64,000 bases of DNA from Bremia lactucae (Eukaryota; Oomycota; Peronosporomycetes; Peronosporales; Peronosporaceae), in contig NC_090610.1 of NCBI RefSeq assembly GCF_004359215.1, positions 9,331,132-9,395,131 of the forward strand, given 5' to 3'. The number at the start of each line of letters is the position of its first letter. The first letter of the stretch is position 1. The notes beneath the pieces were generated by a model. It ran no database searches. It was given only the letters and a program-made list of their open reading frames with translations, and was not told where the DNA came from. Below are positions 20,871 to 31,499 of the stretch, piece after piece. The translations under genes were made by a program, and so were the position numbers.

Positions 20871-22095
20871 CATACTGGCGAGGCTAGTAAAAATCGCGAC
20901 TTACTATGAGATCAGTCTTCTCATATTAACTCGCATTTCCCATTTTTGATGCATCGTAGCAGTCAAGCATGATTTGCAATCGCAATCGCAAATCATTATG
21001 CGTGGGAATGACGACACAAAGCGTTTCACTTTTTTAGCAATAACTGTATAATACAGTAAGCCATTGCGTGTTGTGAATATCTGTTCAAGAGCGACATAGT
21101 TTCAACAATCTTGTAAAGATTGTTGTGATGGACTTCTGAGGTGATCCATCAAACTTTTAGGAGTCATATCGTCTTGATAGGCTCTTCTGACCTCGTCAAG
21201 TAATGCTGACGATGAAGCACATTTTTTACAACAGTGGGCTTAACATCACGCTTGATTTTTGGGGCAGATTTATAATCAGGTTGGCACGAAACGGTGTCAG
21301 CGGCGACATCATATCGTCCTGGTTTATATCGACGGAAAAGGTTTTCTCAGCGAAGAAAGACAACCATCTCGCCATTCTTTGCGAGAGTTGTGAACTGTTA
21401 CGGCCGTGCGTAAAGACGCATGGTCCGTATAAACAATGAACGGTGACCTCCGCGCGAGCCCTGAAATCGATACGTGGCGGGTCAAATGTTCGCATGAGCC
21501 GGGTCTTAAAGAACTCATACGACCCAAGCACATATGAGTCGTGAAGCTTGAGTTCTAAGGCCCAAAATTGGCACGTCCGGCCGAGTTGAACATGCCAATC
21601 GTCGCATCATCATTAATGCGGCGAGCTTTAATGGCATCGTCAAATTCAACGAACCGTCTTAGCAAGGAGTGCTTTAAAATTAGAGATTACATTCGTTAAG
21701 CTTTCAGTCGACGCGTAAGTGTCGGCCGTCTAGCAGCATTTGAAATGCTGCTGCCTCAAAAATTTAAACTTATAAGCACCTGTGCTCATAACACTTCTGT
21801 CTATTGAGAGCCTTGCTGATGAAGCAACATTACTTTTATTAGGGCCCCATCAAGTTCATGTTGAATGAGCTCGGGTTCAGCCGCCTGTTGATCATCTTTT
21901 TGTAGAGCGAATAACATGACTCTAACACCTCGCCCGCCTGCGGCCGAACTTATACGTTCGACCGCTCTCCACTCAAGATTACTCAGGTGAGCGAGCATTT
22001 CACGCAACTCCTGGAAGCTTTCTTGACAGGACCTCCACTTTCATCCAATATATTCTTGTCGGTTGGAACGTACGCGGCTGTTAACGCATCACAGA

Positions 22096-22104
22096 GTGCC
22101 ACCA
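22096..22104 (-). other. Primer-binding site, variant TGGTGGCAC
   Basis: Minus-strand TGGTGGCAC two bases after the CCCCGTTACA end of the LTR; one change from the common TGGTAGCAC. Confidence 0.6.
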
Positions 22105-22106
22105 GG

Positions 22107-22517
22107 TGTAACGGGGCACCTCTTGCTGGAGCTGATAATAGTACTAGTATCACCTTCAATTATAAGTAGCTTCGACTTCTTAGCTACTAAAATGTATGTG
22201 GTTAGGAAGGCTTGTTATAGGAATAAACGAAACACTATTTAAATATAAAGTTCCTACTACTTAATTTCATTTCTACTGACTTCAATATATTGATATGCAA
22301 CTATGTATTGTGCCTCCTTGCACACCGCCTTATTGTTTCTTGGAACGATTGGCGGGTTTGATTTGACCTTGAATCAACCAATCAATAGAACAATTGTCTT
22401 GTTGCTTCAACATTACAAAAAATTGGCAGTATTGGAGTTACAAGTCAACATTACTAAAAGAAGAAAATAATTTAGACTTCTTTCTCCTCTTATAGGATAT
22501 AAAATTTACGCAACGGG
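22107..22517 (-). repeat. LTR-C, minus strand
   Basis: Begins on the minus strand at CCCGTTGCGTAAAT (the first bases were lost at the LTR-A junction) and ends GCCCCGTTACA. The CGCCAATCG block typical of LTR-C is at about 22349-22360. LTR-A of element A1 starts immediately at 22518, suggesting insertion at this LTR edge. Confidence 0.75.
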
Positions 22518-23049
22518 TGTAACGGCTAAAATTGCCCTAATGTTACACAGTCCCGTTAAGTACACTTGGTGTACTTAAGGGGATGGTCAATTACTAAATA
22601 ATAGTAATTAGACCCAGCACTCGGGTGTGGTGCACATTTGTGACCAACCATTGTGTATGTGACACACATGGGTGCATTCACATTAGGAGGGATGACGGCT
22701 AGCGTCATCCGTTACGCAAGGTATCTAGAAAGATACGCTCGCAAAAAATATTAAGTATTATCTATGGGGATGGCGTTTTAATTGGTAGAAATAGGTATTT
22801 TATCTTTAATGCGATTTAATATAGAACAGTCTGAAAACTTCTTCCTTCTTCATAAGTGCGCACGAGGGGCCGGATTACCTATCCCGTGACGACACTTATT
22901 CAAAGTAGTTAGTGCGTTGGGTGAGGTCGCTAGCGCGCCCACCACGACTACCTCACTGCACGCAAGAGAAGCAGGTTAAACCGCTTCCTCGCTGTGCTAG
23001 GGTGTGTGTCTAAGTAGAGCGTGGCCGCATTACAACGTGCCTGCCTACA
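22518..23049 (+). repeat. LTR-A, 5' LTR of A1
   Basis: 532 bp, TGTAACGGCT...GCCTGCCTACA. It contains the GATGACGGCTAGCGTCATC hairpin (22692-22710) and other short inverted repeats (AGTACACTTGGTGTACT, GTATCT..AGATAC). Confidence 0.85.
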
Positions 23050-23051
23050 CT

Positions 23052-23060
23052 TGGTAGCAC
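23052..23060 (+). other. Primer-binding site of A1, TGGTAGCAC
   Basis: Same 9-mer as after LTR-B and LTR-D, two bases after the LTR end. Confidence 0.75.
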
Positions 23061-23105
23061 TTGAAATCCTTCCTACGACCCGCATCTCTGCGTGTGTACG
23101 TGGGG

Positions 23106-23874
23106 ATGAGCTTCAATATTGATTGGGCTCATTTTCCCCACCTCTCCGAACATCATCGGGAGATGGCAGGGCTAATGGCGCAGGGACTTGGTGAACAAGC
23201 CCTGGCCAGGCTCCCGAGTAGTCCTCCTGAGCAACATGTTGCTCAGTTGGAGCAGTTTATGGCATTTGTGCTCGGACAGCGGAGGTCCGCGTCCGAGGCA
23301 CAGAGCCATGCTGCGGCGGAGTCCGTCACTCAGACACAGGATGAGCTGAGGCATGAGCAGGCTCGGAGCGAGGCTCTCAACAGGACTGTTAAGATGCTCT
23401 CTGCCCGGCCGCATCAGCCGAGGCCCATTCGGATGGACCCGCCCAAGTTCGATGGAACTGCGGCGCACGCGATTGTCCACTGGCTTTTAGCCGTGGAGCA
23501 ATGCGGTGTCGCCCAGCTCATCGAGGACGACAGCCGGATGGTGTCGTACGCCATGTCGCATCTGCGCGGTAAGGCCTCAGAGTGGGCTTACTCGGCGCTT
23601 ATGGCGGACAGAAAAGCGTTCCCTTCATGGGCGATCTTTAAGGAAAAGATTCGCGCCATGTACCAGCCGCCGAACAACGAAGTATTTCTTCAGGCGCGCT
23701 TCTTTGGAGCGCGACAGGCGAAGCGATCTCTGCAAGAGTATGTGCAAGAGATGCGCTCGCTGTCGGCGACCACAACCGTGGGTTCGATTCCGGAGCACAT
23801 TAAGGTGCCCACGTTTATGAACGGACAACGGCATGGTTCATCGCGACATGCCCTTTTTAGAAAGGTGCCGTTGA
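23106..23874 (+). CDS. A1 gag, cut by assembly gap
   Basis: At least 256 residues open from the ATG at 23106 (MSFNIDWAHFPHLSEHH) to the gap. An upstream in-frame TTG is a less likely start. It holds an N-terminal helical region, a Gln/Ala/Glu coil (SVTQTQDELRHEQARSEALN, about 23325-23385), then the Ty3/gypsy capsid domain: MDPPKFDGTAAHAIVHWLLAVE, MSHLRGKASEWAYS, FKEKIRAMYQPPNNEVFLQARFF and LQEYVQEMRSL. Unlike the other gag copies here it has no stop, which suggests recent activity. The C-terminus, including any zinc knuckle, is hidden by the gap. Confidence 0.85.
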
Positions 23875-23974
23875 NNNNNNNNNNNNNNNNNNNNNNNNNN
23901 NNNNNNNNNNNNNNNNNNNNNNNNNNNNNNNNNNNNNNNNNNNNNNNNNNNNNNNNNNNNNNNNNNNNNNNNNN
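23875..23974. other. Assembly gap, 100 N
   Basis: A run of exactly 100 N, the usual placeholder for a gap of unknown size. Frames translated through it are artefacts. Confidence 0.95.
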
Positions 23975-24612
23975 GCCATTATAATTATGTGCGTATAGAA
24001 GAGCGCGCTCTAGGAGTGCCGCTCTTGGCCCGTTTAAACGAGGCCATTTAGATGGAGGGGGCATCTTTCGTATGCCACCCGTCGCATAGCCACGTTGTAA
24101 ACGACTGGCTTGTGACACTGACTGAGCACATTCACGTGTTGTCGGCGGAGCTTTAGGCTCCGAATCCTCTATCTCAGAAAAACTATAACAGATTATGGTC
24201 TGAGCATAAGGCGTTGTGGTTATACCCAACGGAGAAGCGGCTGCGTCATTACCTGTCGATGGGACAGCATTCGTAAACGATGCTGTCTCCATGTTGTGAG
24301 CCACGAGAGACGTTTGGATGGGCAATAATGCCGCATCATCACTTCTCCTGAGCTCGTTGTCCGCATCACTACTATGAGGTGACGGCAACGGTGTCGACTC
24401 ATTGTAGTCGACAATGAGCGACGGATCACTATCCTCACTGTTAAAGTGGGATGGATCCTTTAGCCCTATTAACGCGACAGCAGCAGTGGCTGTCGGCGTT
24501 TCGACTAAGGCATTAGACACGGTCGGCAAACTAACGCGGCGCGTGCGCTTCGTGTGAGGTTGAGCGGGCGTCTTCGCAGACAACCCACCAACGTGCCCTT
24601 TTTAGGTGGCAT
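23975..24612 (-). pseudogene. aORF-A copy 2: ORF antisense to A1 gag
   Basis: A minus-strand frame lying between pol (in the gap) and the 3' LTR. The body reads TKRTRRVSLPTVSNALVE, LKDPSHFNSEDSDPSLIVDY, NESTPLPSPHSSDADNELRR, KAPPTTRECAQSVSQASRLQ and LLERALLYAHNYNG before the gap. It is rich in Ser, Pro and acidic residues, with basic patches. It matches aORF-A copy 1 (1232-2269) over its whole visible length. The frame is open from 24583 to the gap. The nearest conserved ATG (24612, MPPKK) is out of frame, so the start is unresolved. The product is unknown. Confidence 0.55.
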
Positions 24613-24730
24613 CTTTGGCGCCGTGTATGGAAACACGTGCGCTAGCGTAATTGAGTGAACTAGCGGTGCGTAAAGCTGCTCGCAGTTCCTCTCTCCCCTT
24701 CGACGAATTAAAAAATGTAAATTCGTTCTT

Positions 24731-24743
24731 AAAGGGGGGATGG
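24731..24743 (+). other. Polypurine tract of A1
   Basis: AAAGGGGGGATGG directly precedes TGTAACGGGC of the 3' LTR, as expected for the plus-strand primer. An equivalent tract (AAAGAGGGGGATGG) precedes the LTR at 47338. It fixes the orientation of the element and so the antisense orientation of the aORF. Confidence 0.75.
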
Positions 24744-25231
24744 TGTAACGGGCCAAAGTTGCCCTAATGTTACACAGTCCCCGTTTAGTACTCTTGTGTA
24801 CTTAAGGGGATGGTCAATTACTAAATTATAGTAATTAGACCCAGCACTCGGGTGTGGTGCACATTTGTGACCAACCCTTGTGGATGTGATGCACATGGGT
24901 GTAATCGCATTAGGAGGGATGACGGCTAGCGTCATCCGTTACGCGAGGTATCTGGAAAGATACGCTCGCAATACATATTAAGTGTTATCTGTAGAGATTG
25001 CATTTTAATTGGTAAAAAAGGTATTTGTTCTTAATTCTATTAAATATAAATCAGTCTGAAAACTACTTCCTACTTGGTAAGTGCGCACGAGGAGTTGGAT
25101 TACCGCTCCCGTGACGACTCTTAACCACAGTACTTAGTGTGTTGGGTGAGGTCGCTAACGCACCCACCACAACTACCTCACTGCACGCAAAAGAGGCAGG
25201 TTAAACCGCTTCCTCGCTGTGTTAGGGTGTG
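24744..25231 (+). repeat. LTR-A, 3' LTR of A1, truncated
   Basis: Matches the 5' LTR up to GTGTTAGGGTGTGT, then departs. The last ~50 bases of the LTR are missing. Confidence 0.8.
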
Positions 25232-25407
25232 TTTTTCGATACTATGCTGGCCTCTAGGCTCGGTGTCATGCGTATTGTGGTCAAAGCATCCGCGACACCA
25301 CGTTGTGGGAACGCATATATATTTTGGAGCCCGACGAAATTCGCCTTCATGTTGGGTTGGGACTCCTTATCGTTGTCGTCAGACGGAGTATGGCTATCAT
25401 AGTCCAT
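25232..25407 (-). pseudogene. aORF-D fragment (N-terminal part)
   Basis: A minus-strand frame from an ATG at 25407: MDYDSHTPSDDNDKE, later RGVADALTTIRM and PSLEASIV. It aligns with the N-terminal part of the D3 antisense frame (MVDFGSYSLSEDKEKE, RGAADVLTALSRR). It is followed on the right by an LTR-D-like sequence, the same order as in D3. Confidence 0.55.
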
Positions 25408-25569
25408 AAAAGATACTCGTCGTCTCCGACGAAGAATTAAGAATCTGAGACTCGCGCTTAGATGTCATACGACAAAAGGTATGTAAAACGCAATCGTTAC
25501 GCTAGCTATTCAGTCCGCAACTTTAAAGGGGAAATGAGATCGAATGCCGACGCTCGGTGTCAACAGTCT

Positions 25570-26050
25570 GATGGCTTCGGTTGGTAAACCGTTCATGTGG
25601 TACAATGTGCTTCATGGCCAAAGTACCCTTGGTCTATTTAAAATAAATAATATCTATATGTTTCCATTTATTATAGGTAATAAACGTGACTGCCACCAGA
25701 TAGAGATCTTGTGATTGAAATCTATTCCAAAAGTAATTCAGACAAGGTTTCATATTTCTAAACACTAAATAAATTTAAGTTTCCTTTTGAGCTTAAGAAA
25801 GCCGTGCCTTTCTTTGGCTTGCGCTTCGATCGGTATGAGTACCTAAGCCGTTAATAAGATATATACTCTCGGGCACTAGTTGCCTCTTGGGTGTTCAACA
25901 ATGCTCTGGAATCCCTTAAACTAGCACTGATTAAGCTCTACGAGCTTGTACGACTCACAAAGTTGGTACTCTTATTAGTTCTATAGAACTAAGTGACTTT
26001 TTAGTCTAGAAGGCTTCCTCTGACTCAAGGAGTGAGATGGCTCCGCGACA
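25570..26050 (+). repeat. LTR-D-like, divergent copy 1
   Basis: Shares with LTR-D the GTGCCTTTCTTTGGCTTGCGC..GATC block, ACTCTCGGGCACTAGTTGCC and the end GGCTCCGCGACA. It is preceded by an aORF-D fragment, so it was probably a 3' LTR. Confidence 0.65.
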
Positions 26051-26189
26051 CTGTCAGTGCTGGGAATATTCTGGAAACGTTGGCTAAAATGAGCTTTAAA
26101 CTCTTTCAATTACTTAAAGTACTCTCAGCGTCTAAATTAAAATTTTGAACCAATAGCAGCATCTTAGTATTGTTACTGCTGCGAAGCCC

Positions 26190-26643
26190 TGTAAGGTTGT
26201 TCGGCAACCGTAAATGTTGTGTGATACGTCATCCTCTCAACTTAAATTAGATATACCTTTTCAATTAAGGTGGCCAACACGTTTTAAGGACCAGATAGAA
26301 ATGTTCGTGTAACACGCATTTAGCCGATAGAATATATAGGCGCTCTCAACAAAAGGTATTTCTTACATTTAAAATTAAGGTGTAGGTCTTTATTTAATCT
26401 GAAACGCTCCGTGCCTTTCTAAGACTTGCGCTGCGATCAATAAGAGTTAGAAGCCTTTTAAAGGCACATACTCTTGAGCACTAGTCGCCGTGTGATTATA
26501 CAAGCTCCTTGAACGAGGACTACATAAGCTACACAAGCTTGTACGGCCCTCTGAGTTGTAATTATAACTTAATTTCTTCAGACAAAGCGGCTCTTTGAGC
26601 CAAAAAGTTTTTTTTAGCTTAAGAACAAAGTAGCTCCGCTACA
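26190..26643 (+). repeat. LTR-D-like, divergent copy 2
   Basis: 454 bp from TGTAAGGTTG to TAGCTCCGCTACA. It contains GTGCCTTTCTAAGACTTGCGC and CTCTTGAGCACTAGTCGCC in the LTR-D order. Confidence 0.65.
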
Positions 26644-27060
26644 GGCTCCGTGATCGAAGTTAGTTGAGAAAGCGATATCAAACGACCTCAAGCACGTACC
26701 CCTATCTCGCGAGCCAGGATGCTCGGGAGCAAAATTAAAGTATGAGCCGTATCATCCAAATGCACATAACTGCAGCTTTTTAGTAAGTCCTTCTCCTGAT
26801 GTATCCATGTTGTTACAGCTTGTTTGCTAATCTGAAACTATATTAATGGGTCAAAGTGATAAAATGGTAAATAGGAACTTGTACCGATGGTGCCGCTCTC
26901 TAGTCACACGAAAGCTGACTTTTTCATAATTTTGAAGTGTCGAAAGTCAACGTGGATCTTCCATTTTAAGCTGCGGAAACAGCTGATCTAGTTGCTTGAA
27001 TACAGCATTACCTGTCTGAATTAATAATGCTGTGACGCCTCTTAATGATAAATTTAATGA
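26644..27060. other. Unassigned spacer before pogo-like element
   Basis: No gene or LTR is recognised. A left terminal repeat for the following transposon was searched for by eye and not found. Confidence 0.35.
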
Positions 27061-27214
27061 TACTATATTATTATACAGGTGTTCTTCTCCTCAAATAAAT
27101 TAAATATTTCGCTTTTTTGGAGGATGTGGATAAAAGAAAGATCTCTCCCCCCATTCCCCCAAGAACAACTCTGCAGCACATCAACAATGCCTTTGAGAGA
27201 AGCACCACACCACA

Positions 27215-28804
27215 ATGATGGACGATGTCCGTGTGGCTCTTTGCAAAGATCACACAGAGAATCCCGCACTGACTCAGGCTCAGCTTGTCAATTGGCTTCA
27301 GGACGATTATCAGCTGAGGGTCAGTCAGTCAACGGTCTCCAACACGCTGAAGAGGAAGGCAGACCTTCTTCGGCTTTCAGAGGACAGCAACATGAGTGCC
27401 AAACGCCAGCGTGCAGTCAAGTATCAACTGATGGAGTCAGCTCGGCTGGCTTGGTTCACTGCCCACCAGGATCGTATCAATCTCAGCGGAGACCTTGACC
27501 GCGAACATGCAGAGCGGATTCTGGACCGTCCTCGTCCAGAACATGAACCATTTCAGTTTTACAATGGATGGCTGGAATCCTATCAAGCTCGGAATGGAAT
27601 CCGCTCGTATCGCCGCTACGAAGAGAGCGGCTCGGTGGGCATGGTTGCCGTGGAGAATGCACTTCCTCCCCTATGTGAGGTCCTTAATCAGTATAAATGG
27701 AAGTTTTTCTACAACATGGATGAGACTGACTTATCGTATCGAATGCAGGTAAGCACTCTGCAATGGCCATCAAATTTTATAATCTGGTGGCAAATGCATT
27801 TTTACTGTTTCAGGCTGACAATTTGCTTGCAACACGGCAGCTGGAGGGGCGGAAGCAAAACAAAGAACGTATAACTGTGGCTGTCTGCTGAAATGGTGAT
27901 GCGTCCGACAAAATATTCCTATGGATCATTGGCAAGTACGCCACTCCTCGCTGCTTCCGCCATGTCAAACTCAAAACCTTGGCTGTCAGTATTGCAGCAA
28001 CAAGAAGGCCTAGATGACACAAATCATCTTCTTGGAGTGGCTGAAGGACTTTGATCGGAGGATGGCAAACCGCAAGGTGCTGCTGATCCTGGATAACTGC
28101 AGTGAACACGTCCCGCTTGCTGATCTGCTGCAGCGGATCACACTTCGCCACACAAAAATCAACTACCTTCCGCCCAACATGACGTCAAAGCTTTAGCCTT
28201 GCGCCCACGCAACCTCAAAGCGTACTACCGGCGCAGCTTCAGCCGTAGGCTCCTTCAGGATCTCGCTATGGTGTCGTTAGGCCGGCAAAGCTTAACATCC
28301 TTCCTGCTATCCAGTTGTCTGTCTCAGCAAGGGCTAACGACGTTCGCACTGAGACCATTCACAACTGTTTCCGGCACTGCAACTCCCGTCAGAACCAGCT
28401 GATGCTGCACCAGTTCTCGAGGAGCAGTGCCATGATAATGAAGTCATGGTGGAACTGAATCATCGATTGGACGCTTCAGGTATTCCAACCCGATGGACAT
28501 CCACGACCTGCTAGACTGTCCTGCTGAGAAGATTACATCATACATTCCAGACGTATATGATATCATTGAAGACTACCTTCCGACTCAGCCTAGGGACGAG
28601 CAGGATGATAGCCTGGAACTGCCTAAGATCACTGTCGTCGATTTTCATAAAGCACTCGAGATGTTTAAGATATTCTGGCTGCAACAGGATGGCGATGCGC
28701 TGGGTTTCCTCAAGTCAGTACAGCAGATGATGTACAGGGTTGGAGGAATCCGCACAAACCAAATGATTCAGCCTGACATACGAAATTTCTTTAGACGTGG
28801 TTAG
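27215..28804 (+). pseudogene. pogo/Tigger-like DDE transposase, one intron, broken
   Basis: DNA transposase of the Tc1/mariner-pogo branch with CENP-B-like helix-turn-helix domains. The visible frame starts at 27215. TQAQLVNWLQDDYQLRVSQS..VSNTLKRKADLL (about 27270-27370) is the first HTH region, and a second lies in GWLESYQARNGI (about 27567-27603). WKFFYNMDETDLSYRMQ holds the first catalytic Asp (27700-27748). A GT-AG intron, 27749-27813 (65 bp), then interrupts the frame. After it come IGKYATPRCFRH, VLLILDNCSEH with the second Asp (about 28080-28110) and YLPPNMTSKL followed by a stop. The C-terminal frame 28493-28804 ends FFRRG. Stops near 27890 and 28196 and frameshifts inactivate it. Its GC-rich codon use differs from the AT-rich flanks, consistent with a later insertion. 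Confidence 0.8.
27749..27813 (+). other. Intron in pogo-like transposase
   Basis: GTAAGC...TTTCAG, 65 bp, AT-rich. Removing it joins FFYNMDETDLSYRMQ to ADNLLATRQLEGRK without a stop. Confidence 0.65.
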
Positions 28805-29338
28805 GTAGTGCTTTAGATTATTTTACAGTATCTTTTTTTTTTCTTCAAGAGAAATTATATGAAAAATAAATTAAGAAAAACGAAACCTCGAACTGAATTT
28901 AGCAATTAAATTACAGAGGTTATTTATTGATGTATGCACCCGACCTTGAAAGTGAGGTACTTTATAACTTTAAGAGGGTTATTAATTTTAAATATTACTA
29001 TTTTAGACAGGTTTCACTGTAGCACCAGAACATAAAAGAGAGTTTCACGATGCTTTTCGAGCTCTAATAGTACAATTTTCCACACTTCGGCGATACATCT
29101 GTTCGACCAATAATGCATAAATCACCTAGCCAAGCAAGATATATTAAGATCATTGCCACAGTTACCACACATCGTGCAACGAGTATATAGATGACTGTTA
29201 TTCTTCGCAAAGTATTTTCCCCCTTCGAATATAAAACAGGCAAGCAGAAAATTTCGTGCGAATGCTTGATAGTATCGACTCAACTAGTGATTTTATTGAG
29301 CAGTCAGAAAAGAATAAATTTTTTGTCACACGTTAATT
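28805..29338. other. AT-rich stretch, no gene
   Basis: Contains the 3' side of the pogo-like element up to the repeat at 29007, then unassigned sequence. Confidence 0.4.
29007..29019. repeat. Right terminal repeat of pogo-like element
   Basis: ACAGGTTTCACTG followed by TA. The complement, CAGTGAAACCTGT, resembles known pogo/Tigger ends, which insert at TA. The left partner was not seen. Confidence 0.45.
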
Positions 29339-29470
29339 GTAAAGGGCTAAAGTTGCCCTAATGTTACACTTTCTCCGTTAAGTACACTTGGAGTAATTAA
29401 GGGCATCGTCAATTACTCAAAAAAGTAATTAGGCCCAGCACTCGGGTGTAGTGCACATTTGTGACAAACC
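29339..29470 (+). repeat. LTR-A fragment (5' end only)
   Basis: TAAAGGGCTAAAGTTGCCCTAATGTTACA... to GTGCACATTTGTGAC, the first ~130 bases of LTR-A. Confidence 0.75.
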
Positions 29471-29787
29471 GCAACTAATTATAACAACGGTCTATGAATC
29501 TGATGGTTGAAATTACGCAAAACTTGTTTTATTAGTGTGTAGATACCTGTTATATTTTAAGTACTAATGTCTATTGCCGCTTGCAAAACAACTGTAAGAA
29601 ATAATAGGAGAAAACTCTATTATGCGGGGCCGTAAGATAGCTCAATATTTTCACGCTTTGACAATCGTGTTATCTCTAATGCGCATCTGTTTCTTGTCCG
29701 CGGCGGCGAATCTGTTAAAAAAAAAGTAGTGTTACGGACAAGGTAATCAGCTCGTAACTTACAAGTAAGCTTCACACTGCAACGTTG
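29471..29787. other. No feature recognised
   Basis: AT-rich, with no frame or repeat that could be named. Confidence 0.4.
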
Positions 29788-30256
29788 TGTCCGTTACATA
29801 AGTATTTTCCCTGTAAGAGGAACTAAACAAAGAAGTAGAAAATTATTATCGTTATTAATTTTGACTAAGATAGTTCAAATAATACCAGATATGGTTATGT
29901 TAATGCAATAAGACATAAGCTCTATTGATTGGTTGATTTAAGTCTAAATCAACCCCGCCAATCGTTTCAAGATACGATTGTGCGGTTTCGCAAGGAGGCG
30001 CCATACTTATTTAGATATTAACATAATAAGTTCAGTAGTAAATAGAAGATCGTTACGTAGGAAACTGAAGATATAAATGCAGTTTTTCTCTACTTCTTAT
30101 CCCTTAAATTACCTTTGGTAGCTTAAGACCCTTAGCTACTAACAAATTTTCCTCTGTACCCCTGTGTACGTGAAGTTTTGAGACATGTTACCTTAATTGA
30201 ACCCAGGGTAAGGTCAAGAAATACTTACCAGTACTAGTGAATGGTGGCCCGTTACA
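29788..30256 (+). repeat. LTR-C, complete 5' LTR
   Basis: 469 bp, TGTCCGTTACATAAG...GGTGGCCCGTTACA. A diverged PBS (AAATAGCAC where TGGTAGCAC is expected) follows at 30260. Confidence 0.8.
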
Positions 30257-30299
30257 TCAAATAGCACTTCGTTGTCCGTTCAGCGACCTACGCACGTTC

Positions 30300-31320
30300 C
30301 ACCCAACATGGACATGTTGGATGAAAAGTAGAGTGCTTCTAAGCCCATTCAAGAAGGTTATCACGCCACGCGTAAAAATATTACTTAATTGAGTGACCAA
30401 CGAGTTCGGTCGTAGGCGGGCCAGCCGTTGGCGCCATGCTGTACATTCTGGAAAGAGATTTACACAATGCGGCCATAGCCGAGTTCATACAACACGAGCT
30501 CGACGGGGCCCGAAAGAAAGTAGCCTTGCTTCACCGGCAAAGGTATCAACACGCGGAGATGTTGAGAGAACAGGGTGCTCAACAATAAGAAATGTTAAGA
30601 CAGCAGCATGCATATGCTGCTAATGGGCCGATGCTTCCGCGTCGACCCGTAAGTTTTAAGATTGAAATCTTTAAGTTTAAGGCAGTCGAAGACAACACCG
30701 TTTTGAGATGGCTTGTCGAGCTAGACGACACCATAGAAGCTCGTCGTATCAGTGATGATGCGACAAAAGTGAAATTCAGCATGTCAAAGTTAGCCGGACG
30801 TGACAAATCTTGGGCCTTGGGGCTCCAGCTTCACGGCTTATTAGTCTTTGAATCGTATGAACTTCTCGGCTAAGACAACATTTGAGCCGCAACGTGTCGG
30901 ATTCAGAGCTCGAACCGAGCTCTTGGATTTAAAGCAGGGCAAGCGTGATATCCATACTTATGCCCAACATACACGATACTGGTCAGTTGTATCTTTGGTT
31001 ATCCAATCGATGAGTGAACACAGATAACTGCGTTATAAAAGGTCTTGCAGACGGCGCTGTTAATACCCACCTGTTCCGACTAGAATTAGAGTCGCTCGAC
31101 CAAGAGATCTCTATAGCGGGACAGGAGGACATCAGTCTGAGACAGGCTTACGTCCACTCAGGTGCAAATCGTCCACCGAGATGACAAGAAAGCGAAGGTA
31201 CAGAACCCGGGGGTCTCTCGAATGTAGAGAGCTAGAAACCTTGCTCTTGAAGTTACAAACGATCACAAAAATGCAGTCGTTGTCAAAAGACGGGCCACTA
31301 CGCCTATGAGTGTAGTTACC
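30300..31320 (+). pseudogene. C1 gag, broken
   Basis: MDMLDEK near 30309 aligns with the MDMLD start of family B gag. The frame 30434-30587 reads IAEFIQHELDGARKKVALLHRQ. 30592-30873 reads FKIEIFKFKAVEDNTVLRWLVELDDTIEARR and MSKLAGRDKSWALGL. A CCHC knuckle reads CSRCQKTGHYAYEC at about 31271-31312. Stops are frequent after 30873. Confidence 0.75.
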
Positions 31321-31499
31321 CACGGTCAGTGCCTAAAACATTGAGCGAGAAGACTGACCTCTTGCTAGGAACAGCGGAGGAAACGGATTCGACGATGTTG
31401 CAAAATCGCAACGGCGAGTCGGATTGTCAAAAACAGGTTGGGCTCAGTAGGTGCGGAGCCCTACTGATCCAGCAACTGAAAAGAATTTGCAGGCCTTTT

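Larger units (their letters stand above)
20871..22517 (-). mobile_element. Internally deleted family C element, minus strand
   Basis: From 22517 leftwards: LTR-C, PBS-like site, gag start (22095-21445), then a direct jump to RNase H (about 21440-21210) and a fragment of the integrase zinc-binding region (about 21030-20871). Protease and RT are missing. Gag reads AHLSNLEWRAVERISS (21990-21945) and EFFKTRLMRTFDPPRIDFRARAE (about 21515-21448). RNase H reads FIVYTDHASLRTAV (about 21436-21395). Confidence 0.75.
22518..25231 (+). mobile_element. Element A1: LTR-A, gag, antisense ORF, 3' LTR
   Basis: The least decayed element. It has a 5' LTR-A, PBS, an open gag, a 100-base assembly gap that probably hides pol, a minus-strand aORF, a purine-rich tract and a 3' LTR-A that breaks off at 25231. 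After the break, DNA of family D (aORF-D fragment) follows, so the 3' LTR was cut by a later event or is misjoined. Confidence 0.8.

Noticed and set aside
23690..23874. Minus-strand frame continuing from aORF-A through the gap into gag
   Set aside because: It joins two sides of a 100-N gap and is antisense to a well supported gag; the aORF was ended at 23975.
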